Source: an uncultured Clostridia bacterium (lineage in GTDB: Bacteria; Bacillota; Clostridia; Christensenellales; DTU072). From it: a stretch of DNA of 52,549 nt. Location of the stretch: contig CALVTP010000002.1 of NCBI GenBank assembly GCA_944362765.1, positions 1 through 52,549 of the forward strand. Reading direction: 5' to 3'. The notes under the pieces were generated by a model, which was not told the origin of the DNA, did not search any database, and saw only the letters and a list, made by a program, of their open reading frames with translations. A program made the translations under genes and the position numbers. Each line of letters starts with the position of its first letter. Within the stretch, counting starts at the first letter, position 1. Shown here piece after piece: positions 24,387 to 32,191 of the stretch.

Positions 24387-24415
24387 TTGCAAATTCCCGC
24401 GAAAGCATATATAAT
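24387..24415 (+). promoter_or_regulatory. Promoter of the 388-aa membrane protein gene
   Basis: TTGCAA (24387-24392), 17-bp spacer, TATAAT (24410-24415), 30 bp before the start codon. The preceding 24216-24386 holds no gene. Confidence 0.8.
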
Positions 24416-24445
24416 AATTCTATACTCTAGCTTAGGAGAAGGGTC

Positions 24446-25612
24446 ATGGAAATAATCGATAAAATTCAGCAATTCCTGATGGAAACCGCGGATTTTGCGA
24501 ATGTCGGTCCGCACGCGAGCCCGGCGCTTTTCGTCATAGTCGTATCGGCGGCGTTGATAATCCTTTGCGGATTCATCGCGCTGGCGTTCAGGGCTTCTTC
24601 GAAGGGGAACAAGCTCCGCCGTCATCTCGAAGACACTACCGCTTATCTCGAAGCGACCGGTGAAATCGACATCGACAACGTCGAGGGGCTCAACGCGAAG
24701 ATTCAGGATAAGAATATGCCCAACACCGTCAAGCGCGGCTGGGGCAACTTCCTTGAACAGCAGACGGGATATCCCTCCGACTACATCTCCGAAGAAGAGA
24801 CCTTCGGCGACAAGAAGACGAACGCCGATTTCAAAGGCGGCAACGGCTTCATCACCGGGATGGGAGTGCTGCTTTCGCTGATAGCGATGGCTGTCGGCGC
24901 GGTAGGTTATTGGGACAGAGTGGCTGAAACCAACCTCGAGGAGCTCGGAAACGACTTCATCCTCGGCGTTTGCAAACTCATTCTTCCCGCATTGTTCTGC
25001 CTTGTCGTGCCGCTCGGCGTGACGCTGGTGGTGGCTGCCGTCATCAAGGGGCTGAATTCCTCTCTCCGCAAGAAGACCATCGCCGCTTTCCGCAAGTTCA
25101 CCGAGACTCTGGACGCGAACGTCGTCATCTTCCGTGAACCCGAAAACGAATTCATCGCCGAAAACATCGAAGAGATCAACGCCGCGATAGACGACATCAT
25201 CGCAGGAAAGCTCGGCGATTCCGAGATTCTGGAAATCGTCACCACGCCGGAGGTTCCCGAGGAGAACGTCGTCGAGGAAGCTCCCGCTCCCGAAGCCGCC
25301 CCCGTCGAGGAGGCAGCTGCGGACGAAGCCCCCGTCGAGGAGGAAAAACCCGCCGAGATGACTCCCGAACAGAGGGAGAGACTGTCGGCGCTGTTGCAAT
25401 TGGTGCGCATCTGCGACGCCGCTTCCCGCGACCCCGACGTCACCGAGGAGCAGCTCGAAGAGATAGCCATCTACCTCGTCGACACCAAGGAAAACCCGAA
25501 ATACAACTTCCAGCCCATCGAGGAAGAGTATCTGATGCGCTGCTACTTCATCCTGCAGGCAAGATACTTCGAAATGATCGGCAGGGAAGACCTCATCAAA
25601 CCGATAGACTGA
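24446..25612 (+). CDS. Membrane protein of unknown function with acidic linker
   Basis: A 388-aa protein with a TAGGAGAAG ribosome site. Membrane segments at about 27-49 (ALFVIVVSAALIILCGFIAL), 134-152 and 172-204. The first two are separated by a soluble loop of about 85 residues, and a helical region of about 60 residues follows the third. Then comes a Pro/Ala/Glu linker (about 270-308) and a C-terminal helical domain of about 75 residues. One segment, a long loop, then a hairpin of two segments recalls MotA/ExbB-type proton channels, but no motif supports this. No family recognised. It has its own strong promoter and precedes corA, with which it may be co-transcribed through the attenuator. 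Confidence 0.85.
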   Translation: MEIIDKIQQFLMETADFANVGPHASPALFVIVVSAALIILCGFIALAFRASSKGNKLRRHLEDTTAYLEATGEIDIDNVEGLNAKIQDKNMPNTVKRGWGNFLEQQTGYPSDYISEEETFGDKKTNADFKGGNGFITGMGVLLSLIAMAVGAVGYWDRVAETNLEELGNDFILGVCKLILPALFCLVVPLGVTLVVAAVIKGLNSSLRKKTIAAFRKFTETLDANVVIFREPENEFIAENIEEINAAIDDIIAGKLGDSEILEIVTTPEVPEENVVEEAPAPEAAPVEEAAADEAPVEEEKPAEMTPEQRERLSALLQLVRICDAASRDPDVTEEQLEEIAIYLVDTKENPKYNFQPIEEEYLMRCYFILQARYFEMIGREDLIKPID

Positions 25613-25635
25613 TAAAAGCTAGTTAAGGACGAAAA

Positions 25636-25683
25636 ATGGACGACCCTTACAGTTGTAAACCGATAACACCGAGGCAAAGTTAG
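25636..25683 (+). CDS. Leader peptide of corA
   Basis: A 15-codon frame, MDDPYSCKPITPRQS, with an AAGGAC site 5 nt before the ATG, located 23 nt after the previous gene and about 95 nt before corA. It has acidic residues followed by proline right after the start (DDP) and three prolines in all. Its TAG at 25681-25683 overlaps AGCCGC (25682-25687), which can pair with GCGGCT (25735-25740) inside the downstream terminator. The layout resembles the Salmonella MgtL leader, whose acidic/proline start destabilises ribosomes at low Mg2+. Translation and function are inferred. Confidence 0.5.
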   Translation: MDDPYSCKPITPRQS

Positions 25684-25690
25684 CCGCATC

Positions 25691-25708
25691 GCCGCCCGGA
25701 AGGGCGGC
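25691..25708 (+). promoter_or_regulatory. GC-rich hairpin of the corA leader
   Basis: GCCGCCC, loop GGAA, GGGCGGC: a perfect 7-bp stem between leader ORF and terminator, likely part of an attenuation switch. I do not recognise the M-box, NiCo or yybP-ykoY riboswitch consensus here. Confidence 0.6.
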
Positions 25709-25727
25709 AGACCCTTATGTACTTCCC

Positions 25728-25759
25728 GAGGGACGCGGCTTCATGCGTCCCTCGTTTTT
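25728..25759 (+). terminator. Attenuator terminator before corA
   Basis: GAGGGACGC, loop of 8, GCGTCCCTC, then GTTTTT. The perfect 9-bp stem ends 19 nt before the corA start, so readthrough must be regulated if corA depends on an upstream promoter; no promoter is visible between. Confidence 0.88.
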
Positions 25760-25777
25760 GTCCGAAGGAGGTACATC

Positions 25778-26728
25778 GTGATACAGATCTTCAACACCGT
25801 CGACAAACACATCGAGGAGGAATTCGTCGATTTCACCGGCGGTATCACTGTTAGGAACAAGTGGCTTCACCTCGAAAATCCCACCGACCGCGAGATAGAA
25901 CTCATCGAGCGGCTGACCGGAGTCGACGAGGATATGCTGAAAGCCGCTCTGGACGAAGAGGAGCGCGCCCGTATCGAAACCGACGAGGACGACACGTTGG
26001 TGCTTTTCGACATTCCGACCATCGAGGAAGAGGAGAATTACTACTCCTATTCGACGATGCCGCTCGGAGTAATTTTGAACAACAGATGCATCATTACCGT
26101 TTGTCTGAAAGAAAACTCGATTATCTCCAACTTCATAAATAATCGCATCAAGAAGCTGGATACCGCATGGCGCACCAACTTTTTGTATCAGCTGCTGTAC
26201 CACACCCACGTCAAATTTCTGCAATACCTGAGGCAGATCGACCGCTCTTCTCAGCGCATTCAGACCGAACTTCACCGCGCTACCAAAAACAAGGAACTCA
26301 TCCAGCTGTTGGATCTTGAAAACTCGCTGGTGTACTTTTCGACGTCGCTCAGAGCAAACGCGCTGATCATCGAAAAGATAGGGCGCATGCGTCCTCCGAA
26401 AAACGAAGAGGACGAAGCGCTTCTGGAAGACGTCGGCATCGAAAACAGGCAGGCGCTGGACATGTGTAACATCTACCGCGACATACTTTCGGGGATGATG
26501 GACGCCTACGCTTCGATAATCTCCAACAATCAGAACGTCATCATGAAGTTGCTGACGGTGGCGACGATAATCATATCGATTCCCACCTTGGTGGCTTCGT
26601 TTTGGGGAATGAACACCGGGGTGCCGTTCAAAGACGAACCGTGGGGGTTCTATGTCGTGCTCGGCATAAGTATCGTTGCGGCAGCGGTGGCGGGTTATTT
26701 CCTCCTCAGAAACAAAAAGAAGAAGTAA
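25778..26728 (+). CDS. corA: CorA-family divalent cation transporter
   Basis: A 316-aa protein from a GTG start with a strong AAGGAGG site. The N-terminal cytoplasmic domain is followed by a long helix and two C-terminal membrane segments (about 251-270 and 287-306). Between them lies the diagnostic YGMN-like signature, here WGMNTGVPF. CorA pentamers carry Mg2+ (also Co2+ or Ni2+) across the cytoplasmic membrane down the gradient. The signature has Trp instead of Tyr, common in the YfjQ-type branch of Bacillota. The leader peptide and attenuator just upstream suggest control by Mg2+. Confidence 0.93.
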   Translation: MIQIFNTVDKHIEEEFVDFTGGITVRNKWLHLENPTDREIELIERLTGVDEDMLKAALDEEERARIETDEDDTLVLFDIPTIEEEENYYSYSTMPLGVILNNRCIITVCLKENSIISNFINNRIKKLDTAWRTNFLYQLLYHTHVKFLQYLRQIDRSSQRIQTELHRATKNKELIQLLDLENSLVYFSTSLRANALIIEKIGRMRPPKNEEDEALLEDVGIENRQALDMCNIYRDILSGMMDAYASIISNNQNVIMKLLTVATIIISIPTLVASFWGMNTGVPFKDEPWGFYVVLGISIVAAAVAGYFLLRNKKKK

Positions 26729-26808
26729 GCCGACAAGAAGGAAGCCGATATCTGCAATCCGCAGCAAAATATATCGGCCCGTAAAGCAGAACGAAGCCCG
26801 TACAAAGA

Positions 26809-26841
26809 AAGCCCGACGCGTCCGTCCCGGGCTTATTTTTT
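26809..26841 (+). terminator. Intrinsic terminator of corA
   Basis: AAGCCCG, 12-nt loop, CGGGCTT, then a T-rich run. The remaining 26842-27060 shows GC-rich low-complexity frames on both strands but no supported gene. Confidence 0.8.
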
Positions 26842-27060
26842 ATCCTCAAAACTTTTTTGTCAACGGGTTATGCCCCGCGCTTTCCGCCCGAAGAGCCTCT
26901 TTCAATTCGGGGGTATCGGTCGGCAGGAAAGGAAAGACATGAATTCCGGAGCGGACGGCGTGCATAAAAGGTCTTCCCGAGCGGAGAAAAGGCGCTTTCG
27001 AAAACAGGCGGAAGGAAGGGGCGCCCCGGAAGGGGTGGGCGAAAAGCGTCGATCGAAAAG

Positions 27061-27089
27061 CAAAAAGAAAAGCCGCTGCCAAAGCGGTT
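27061..27089 (-). terminator. Intrinsic terminator of the PfkB kinase gene
   Basis: On the minus strand: AACCGCT, TTGGC, AGCGGCT, then TTTTCTTTTT; 30 bp past the stop codon. Confidence 0.75.
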
Positions 27090-27119
27090 CGGAAAGGGGA
27101 GAAACCATCACAAGATGAG

Positions 27120-28028
27120 CTAGTAGCACCCTTTTTTCATGACGACCGTTTGGGCTGCGGCGTGTCCGAAAATGACGGCGCGCCGAACGTCGTATCCTGC
27201 GCCTATGGCGTAGGCAAAACCTCCTGTGAAAGCGTCTCCCGCCCCGGTGGCGTCGACGATTTCCCGTGAAAGATCGGGAACGGGAATATCGATAATATCA
27301 CTTATTTCGGTTACCGAATCAATAGGAATGGTCACCGTAACTCCGTTTTTAAAATAGATAGCCCCTTCCTTTCCAAGGGTAACGACGGGGCACGGGACGA
27401 AGTCAGAAAGCCTTTTTACCATCTCTTCGGGGTCATGTGACGAGGTCAGTTTTTCGGCTTCCAATAAATTGGGAAGGTAGTAATCGAGGGCGTCAATAGA
27501 GGAGTTCGGTTTTTCGAGACTCATTTCTTCCGAGTATCCGAAATCGCCTATTACGACTGCCCCTTCGGAGCGGAGTTTTTTATAGACGTCAAGGTACTTT
27601 CCGTCCTCCGCCAAAACGACGTCGGCGCCTCTTAAAAGCCTGTAGACATCGTCGTCGGAGGCGGTAAAGTCATCCGAGCAGGTGACGAAGCTTCTTTCTC
27701 CCGGGGTCAGCATCACCGCGGTGACGTTTATTCCCGAACCGGGATACGATTCGGGGAGGAGGTTGAAATATTTTATCCCTTTTCCGTTAAGCGTCGTTTC
27801 TGAAAATTTCGAAAAGAACCCTTTGCCGATATAAGTCACAAGCTCCGTTTCGGCGCCGAAGGCGGCGGCTCGGAACAGCATTGACGGCACTCCGCCGCCG
27901 AGAAGGGGCTCGAAGGAGGAGGCGTAGAGCTCTTCGCCCGGTGAAGGAAGCCGCTTCAGTCCGTCAAAGACGAGGTCGACGTTGATTTTCCCTATACCTT
28001 TTATAAGGGGTCGTTTTGTCGCATTCAT
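27120..28028 (-). CDS. PfkB-family carbohydrate kinase
   Basis: A 302-aa protein of ribokinase/fructokinase size. ATG 28028 is preferred over the upstream in-frame ATG because an AAAGGA site lies before it. N-terminal GIGKINVDLVF and GEELYASSFEPLLGGG, then the C-terminal PfkB signature DATGAGDAFTGGFAYAIG with the catalytic aspartate. It phosphorylates a sugar or nucleoside with ATP. The GGG in place of the usual GGxxxN sugar motif makes the substrate hard to guess. It follows the GH4 gene by 63 nt, so it probably phosphorylates the sugar the glycosidase releases. Confidence 0.9.
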   Translation of the reverse strand: MNATKRPLIKGIGKINVDLVFDGLKRLPSPGEELYASSFEPLLGGGVPSMLFRAAAFGAETELVTYIGKGFFSKFSETTLNGKGIKYFNLLPESYPGSGINVTAVMLTPGERSFVTCSDDFTASDDDVYRLLRGADVVLAEDGKYLDVYKKLRSEGAVVIGDFGYSEEMSLEKPNSSIDALDYYLPNLLEAEKLTSSHDPEEMVKRLSDFVPCPVVTLGKEGAIYFKNGVTVTIPIDSVTEISDIIDIPVPDLSREIVDATGAGDAFTGGFAYAIGAGYDVRRAVIFGHAAAQTVVMKKGCY

Positions 28029-28091
28029 ATCGGTAAATCCTTTTTCCGGCAAATCCGGCGCTTCGCCCGCGGGTGAGGGGAGAGGCTCATT

Positions 28092-29450
28092 TCAGTCGGA
28101 AAATGTAATATAGTCGGCGTTTAGATTCAAATATTTTTCGGCAAGAGGAAGGCACTTTCCCGCTACCAACGGATTAAGTCGGAGCGCGTTGACCAGGTCG
28201 GTTTTGCGGCGGTTTAAGAGTGCCGACGAGGCGGCGTTTTCATAGGCTTTCATGCGCACGATGAGGTTTTTACATTCCTCGGGGGGAGAGGGGAATTCGT
28301 GCGGGAAGACGCCTTCGGGGGTGACGGTGACGGAAAGCTCGGCGATGTCTTTTGCGTTCAGTCCCGAGAGTTTTCCCTCGGAGGGGCAGGAGAGTATCAT
28401 ATCTCCCGGGGTTCCGGAGCGCACGATTTCGATATATTTCAGCGCTATACCGGCATAACCCCCTTTTTCGGGGGATTTCGGGTCGAAGCGCCACGGTTTT
28501 TGGCGGGTGACGCCCGTTTCGGTCGCCATATAGGAGTTTTCCCGCTCGCCGTAGCCTTCCGAAAAGAGTTTCAGCGCCGTGTCGAACTCTCTTTCGACGT
28601 CGATTCCCTTTAAACGGTGCAGCATTCTTTGGTTTATTTCTGCAATTTGTGCCCCGCGAAGTTTTTTGGCTTTGCGCATATTGGCGAGTGCCGCGGCGGG
28701 ATAGTAATAGTAGTAAAGATATTCGTTCGGGATATAGCCGCGGCGGAGAAGATCGTCCCGGTCGAAGTATCCGAGTTCGGTTTTCGTATAGGCGTCGGGG
28801 TGGGAAAGGATGCGCCGCGTGACGTCTTCGCCGTCCAGAGTTACCGATTTAAAAAAGGAGAGGTGGTTCAAGCCGTACACCTCGCCTTTAAGCCTTCCTT
28901 CCCGAAGTCCCAGAAGCTTTTCGAAAGAATCGAGCATCCCCGTCGGGGCGTCGCAGATACCGTACGCAAAGTCGATTCCGGCGTCATGGAGCGCCTGGGT
29001 GACTATACCCACGGGGTTGGTGAAGTTAAATATCTTTACGCCGGGTTTAGAGAGTTTTTTTGCGTTTTCGGCGATTTTCAGAAGTTCCGGGAAGGTTCTC
29101 ATCGCAAATGACAGCCCGGCACCGCCCACCGTTTCCTGTGCTATGACGTCTTCCGAAATAGTGGCGGCTTCCTCCTCGGCGCGTTTGATGTCTCCGCCCG
29201 GGCGGATGGTTGTGATGACGTAGTCGGCATCGAAAAGCGCTTCCGAATTATCCCCGGTCAGCGAAAACTTCAATTCCGGAGCGTTCAGAGCGGCTGTTTT
29301 TTTCGCCATTTTCCCGTAGACTGCGAGTTTTTCGCCGTCGGTATCGGAGAATACGACCTCTTTGATCCCAAGCTTTTCGGAGGCTTGCGACAAACTTTTT
29401 GCAAGGAACATGCTTCTTACGCCGCCCCCGCCGATAACTGCAATTTTCAT
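28092..29450 (-). CDS. Glycoside hydrolase family 4 enzyme
   Basis: A 452-aa protein starting at ATG 29450 (MKIAVIGGGGVRSMFLAKSL); a longer frame upstream would include the promoter. The N-terminal Rossmann fold binds NAD; metal and catalytic residues typical of GH4 are C166 (GICDAPTG) and H196 (YGLNHLSFF), with NFTNPVGI at 142-149. GH4 enzymes cleave alpha- or beta-glycosides, often 6-phosphorylated, by an NAD- and Mn-dependent oxidation-elimination route in the cytoplasm. The neighbouring GPH symporter does not phosphorylate, so the substrate may be a non-phosphorylated glycoside later handled by the PfkB kinase. No ribosome site. Confidence 0.9.
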   Translation of the reverse strand: MKIAVIGGGGVRSMFLAKSLSQASEKLGIKEVVFSDTDGEKLAVYGKMAKKTAALNAPELKFSLTGDNSEALFDADYVITTIRPGGDIKRAEEEAATISEDVIAQETVGGAGLSFAMRTFPELLKIAENAKKLSKPGVKIFNFTNPVGIVTQALHDAGIDFAYGICDAPTGMLDSFEKLLGLREGRLKGEVYGLNHLSFFKSVTLDGEDVTRRILSHPDAYTKTELGYFDRDDLLRRGYIPNEYLYYYYYPAAALANMRKAKKLRGAQIAEINQRMLHRLKGIDVEREFDTALKLFSEGYGERENSYMATETGVTRQKPWRFDPKSPEKGGYAGIALKYIEIVRSGTPGDMILSCPSEGKLSGLNAKDIAELSVTVTPEGVFPHEFPSPPEECKNLIVRMKAYENAASSALLNRRKTDLVNALRLNPLVAGKCLPLAEKYLNLNADYITFSD

Positions 29451-29456
29451 AGGAAA

Positions 29457-29485
29457 AGTATAGCAGATTTTTACGAACGGCGCAA
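29457..29485 (-). promoter_or_regulatory. Promoter giving a leaderless GH4 start
   Basis: On the minus strand: TTGCGC (29485-29480), 17-bp spacer, TATACT (29462-29457), then 6 nt and the ATG at 29450. The expected +1 is the A of ATG. Confidence 0.65.
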
Positions 29486-29553
29486 GTGGCATTTCTCTTT
29501 GTCGGCAGACTGATCGGGAGGGTTTTTTCGGATATTTATTGGGACGGTTACTG

Positions 29554-29582
29554 TTGACAACGCGCGCGCAATTTATTATTAT
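29554..29582 (+). promoter_or_regulatory. Promoter of the GPH transporter operon
   Basis: TTGACA (29554-29559), 17-bp spacer, TATTAT (29577-29582), overlapping a second TATAAT at 29582-29587. Divergent from the GH4 promoter; a GCGCGCGC run lies in the spacer. Confidence 0.7.
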
Positions 29583-29626
29583 ATAATAGATAAGGTTCCG
29601 TAATTTCGGAACGGAAGGAGGACGAA

Positions 29627-31315
29627 ATGGACGAAAATCGTGCGGCTCCCGCCGCGGAAGAACTTACCGGCGCTCCCGCCGCTGAGGAACAAGCCTCTTC
29701 GGAGACGGTCAAAGTCGGTCCCGGGCACCCCGACTACATTCCCACCAAGGAAAAGTGGATGTACGGTATAGGCGCTCTCATGGACGGTGGCGGCGTAGCT
29801 TTGATGAGCTGCGTCATGCTGAACTACATGACTTCTCTCGGGATTGCTGCGGCTGTCGCTTCGACGATAATATTGATCGCGAAGTTCTGGGACGCGGTAT
29901 CCGACCCGTTGATGGGCTTTATCTCCGACAACACCCGCTCCAAGTGGGGCAGAAGAAAGCCTTATATGTTCTTCGGCGGTATTTCGCTGCTGTTCGGGCT
30001 GCTTTTGTTGTTCATGCCGATAAAAGATTGGGGTGTCGGAACGGGCGGTCTCACGGCGTACATGATAGTGATGTACCTGTTGTGGAACACTCTTTCTACG
30101 ATAACGCAGGTACCGTATTGCTCCCTTGCTTCGGATATTTCCCCGAATTTCAGGGAAAGAAACAACGCTAACACCATAAAACTTGTGTTCAGCGCGGCAG
30201 CGGCGGGCATTTCTTACGTACTGCCCCTTCTTTTATTGGAAGCTTACACCGAGCCCGAAACCTCCATGCTTCCCGCTATGGACGGCGTCGGCTTCTGGCT
30301 GTCGACGTCGATAATTTTCGGCGTACTGTTCGGCGGCGGGCTGGTTCTGACGGCGATATTCGTAAAAGAGCGCATTGCTCCTCCGAAATTCAGGGAAAAA
30401 TTCCATTGGAAAAAGTTCTGGGCGGACTACGCCGTACCTTATAAAAACAAATCTTTCCGCTGGCACATCGGCATGTACGCTTCGGCGTTCATGTGCATGG
30501 ACATAATAAGCGCGTTGGCTGTATATTACGCAACGGACGTCTGGCGCGGAGAAAAGCTGGAGCTGTTCGGCAAGTCGCTCGACTTTTCTTCGATGTTCAT
30601 AGTGGCGCCGCTGATGGTGGCGGCGGTTCTCGCTTTCCCGCTGGTCAGGTGGCTGATGTCGAAAAAGTCCAAACAATTCGCTTTCCGCATAGGGCTTCCC
30701 TTCTATATCGTGGGCGGTATAATGATGGCGGTAATGGATCCCGAATGGACTCCGCCCATATTGGTGCCGATAGTCTCCTTTATAATGGGCTTAGGTTTCG
30801 GCGGAGCGCAGATGATGCCGTGGATAATCTTCCCGGACACCGTCGACGTCGCTGAGTTTGCGACAGGTATCAGAAAGACCGGCACATACTCCGGCATGAT
30901 GACTCTGATAAGAAAGATAGCGGGCGCCCTGGGCGTCGGCATGGTGGGCTGGATATTGTCCGCCGCGCAATACAAAAGCTCCGAAACGGCGGCGGAAGTT
31001 GTACCTCAGCCGGAAAGCGCGCTGCTTGCGATACGCCTGATGATGGGCATTTCGATAGTGATATTGATAGGATTTGCGCTGTTCTGCTCGTTCATGTTCA
31101 AGGTAACCGATAAAAAGCTGCAAAGGATGCGCTACTATATAGAAAAGGTCAAGGCGGAAGGGTTGGAGTCGCTGACGGTAGCCGAAGCCGACGAAAGAAA
31201 CGCCATGATAGCCGAGCTCTACGGCAAAGTCGACCCGAAGGACACCGCCTGGTATGCGGCGGCTCAATCGGAGGCAGCCGAAGAGGCGTCCGTTCCCGGC
31301 GGAGAGGAGAAGTAA
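29627..31315 (+). CDS. GPH-family sugar:cation symporter (MFS_2)
   Basis: A 562-aa protein with a GGAAGGAGG site. Twelve membrane segments are expected. The family signature between segments 2 and 3 is present: AKFWDAVSDPLMGFISDNTR followed by SKWGRRKPYMFFG. An extra Ala/Glu-rich tail of about 40 residues precedes the first segment (MDENRAAPAAEE), and an acidic tail closes the protein. Members (MelB, XylP type) import glycosides, pentosides or hexuronides with Na+ or H+. Divergent from the GH4-PfkB pair, it is the obvious importer of their substrate. Confidence 0.92.
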   Translation: MDENRAAPAAEELTGAPAAEEQASSETVKVGPGHPDYIPTKEKWMYGIGALMDGGGVALMSCVMLNYMTSLGIAAAVASTIILIAKFWDAVSDPLMGFISDNTRSKWGRRKPYMFFGGISLLFGLLLLFMPIKDWGVGTGGLTAYMIVMYLLWNTLSTITQVPYCSLASDISPNFRERNNANTIKLVFSAAAAGISYVLPLLLLEAYTEPETSMLPAMDGVGFWLSTSIIFGVLFGGGLVLTAIFVKERIAPPKFREKFHWKKFWADYAVPYKNKSFRWHIGMYASAFMCMDIISALAVYYATDVWRGEKLELFGKSLDFSSMFIVAPLMVAAVLAFPLVRWLMSKKSKQFAFRIGLPFYIVGGIMMAVMDPEWTPPILVPIVSFIMGLGFGGAQMMPWIIFPDTVDVAEFATGIRKTGTYSGMMTLIRKIAGALGVGMVGWILSAAQYKSSETAAEVVPQPESALLAIRLMMGISIVILIGFALFCSFMFKVTDKKLQRMRYYIEKVKAEGLESLTVAEADERNAMIAELYGKVDPKDTAWYAAAQSEAAEEASVPGGEEK

Positions 31316-31317
31316 CC

Positions 31318-31608
31318 GTGGTCAAACATATAGTATTATTCAAGCTCAAAAACCCCACACTGACGGAGTGCGAAAAGGCAAAGGAAGTGCTCCTCAGCAT
31401 GCGCGGCAAAGTTCCGGAGATCGTCGATATGGAAGTCGGGATCGATTTTTTACATTCCGAACGTTCTTACGACGTGGCTTTGCAGGTGACGGTAAAGGAC
31501 AGGGCGGCGCTCGACGCCTACCAGTGTGACCCGTATCACGTCGGCGCGGTAAAGCCGCACATGCACGCCGTGCGTTCGAGTTCCGTTGCGATAGATTACG
31601 AATTCTAG
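31318..31608 (+). CDS. Dabb-family (stress-responsive A/B barrel) protein
   Basis: A 96-aa protein from a GTG start two bases after the symporter stop, so co-translated with it. The Dabb signature is clear: VKHIVLFKLKNPTLTECEKA at the start, DMEVGIDFLHSERSYDVAL in the middle, and YQCDPYHVGAVKPHMHAV near the end. Dimeric ferredoxin-like fold; biochemical function mostly unknown, and some relatives are enzymes in polyketide or sugar metabolism. Position suggests a role beside the sugar genes. Confidence 0.9.
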   Translation: MVKHIVLFKLKNPTLTECEKAKEVLLSMRGKVPEIVDMEVGIDFLHSERSYDVALQVTVKDRAALDAYQCDPYHVGAVKPHMHAVRSSSVAIDYEF

Positions 31609-31650
31609 GCTCCCAAAAACGCAAAACGGGGAACCTTAAAGCGGTATATT

Positions 31651-32190
31651 ATGGAATATTATACAATAGATATCTGTGGATACGAAACGAAGCTTCCCAT
31701 CCTGTCGATAGGCGGCGGAATTAAAATCTGCTTTTTCAATCTTCACGGCGCGGCGGCGCTTACCGAGCATTGCGGAAAGGAGATAGCGAAGCTTGTCCGC
31801 GGCGCCGACGTGGTATTGACGGCGGAGTCGAAGGGCTTACAGCTTGCCCATGTCGTGGCGCGCGAACTGGGCGAGGAGTTCTATTGCGTTGCGAGGAAGT
31901 CGAAAAAGCTTTACATGCAGGACGGCATTTCTGCTTCGGTGAAGTCGATAACCACTTCGGAGGAGCAGACTCTTTATCTGTCCGCGCACGACGCGGCGCT
32001 GATAAAAGGAAGAAAGGTGGCGATAGTCGACGACGTCATTTCTACGGGCGGCAGTCTTAGCGGACTTGAAAAGCTGGTGGAAGAGGCGGGCGGCGAAGTT
32101 TTCGTCAAAGCGTTTGTGCTCGCGGAGGGGGAAGCCGCAGAACGCCCCGACGTCAGATATCTCCAAAAGATACCTATCATAAAGGAGTAA
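31651..32190 (+). CDS. Adenine phosphoribosyltransferase-like protein
   Basis: A 179-aa type I phosphoribosyltransferase. The PRPP-binding motif AIVDDVISTGGSL lies at about 124-136, with a preceding ADVVLTAESKGLQLAHVVA segment typical of the Apt/Xpt group. It would salvage a purine base with PRPP. It differs enough from standard Apt (for instance the REYGLDYG-like part is absent) that the base is uncertain; a regulatory PurR-like role is less likely as there is no DNA-binding domain. No clear ribosome site at the ATG. One base separates it from the next gene. Confidence 0.8.
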   Translation: MEYYTIDICGYETKLPILSIGGGIKICFFNLHGAAALTEHCGKEIAKLVRGADVVLTAESKGLQLAHVVARELGEEFYCVARKSKKLYMQDGISASVKSITTSEEQTLYLSAHDAALIKGRKVAIVDDVISTGGSLSGLEKLVEEAGGEVFVKAFVLAEGEAAERPDVRYLQKIPIIKE

Positions 32191-32191
32191 T

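Noticed and set aside
25636..25759. M-box, NiCo or other known metal riboswitch before corA
   Set aside because: The conserved cores of these families that I know are not present in the expected order; the leader ORF plus terminator explains the region better.
26846..27118. Arg/Lys-rich and Phe/Pro-rich frames on both strands after corA
   Set aside because: They are mirror images of a GC-rich spacer between two terminators, without ribosome sites.
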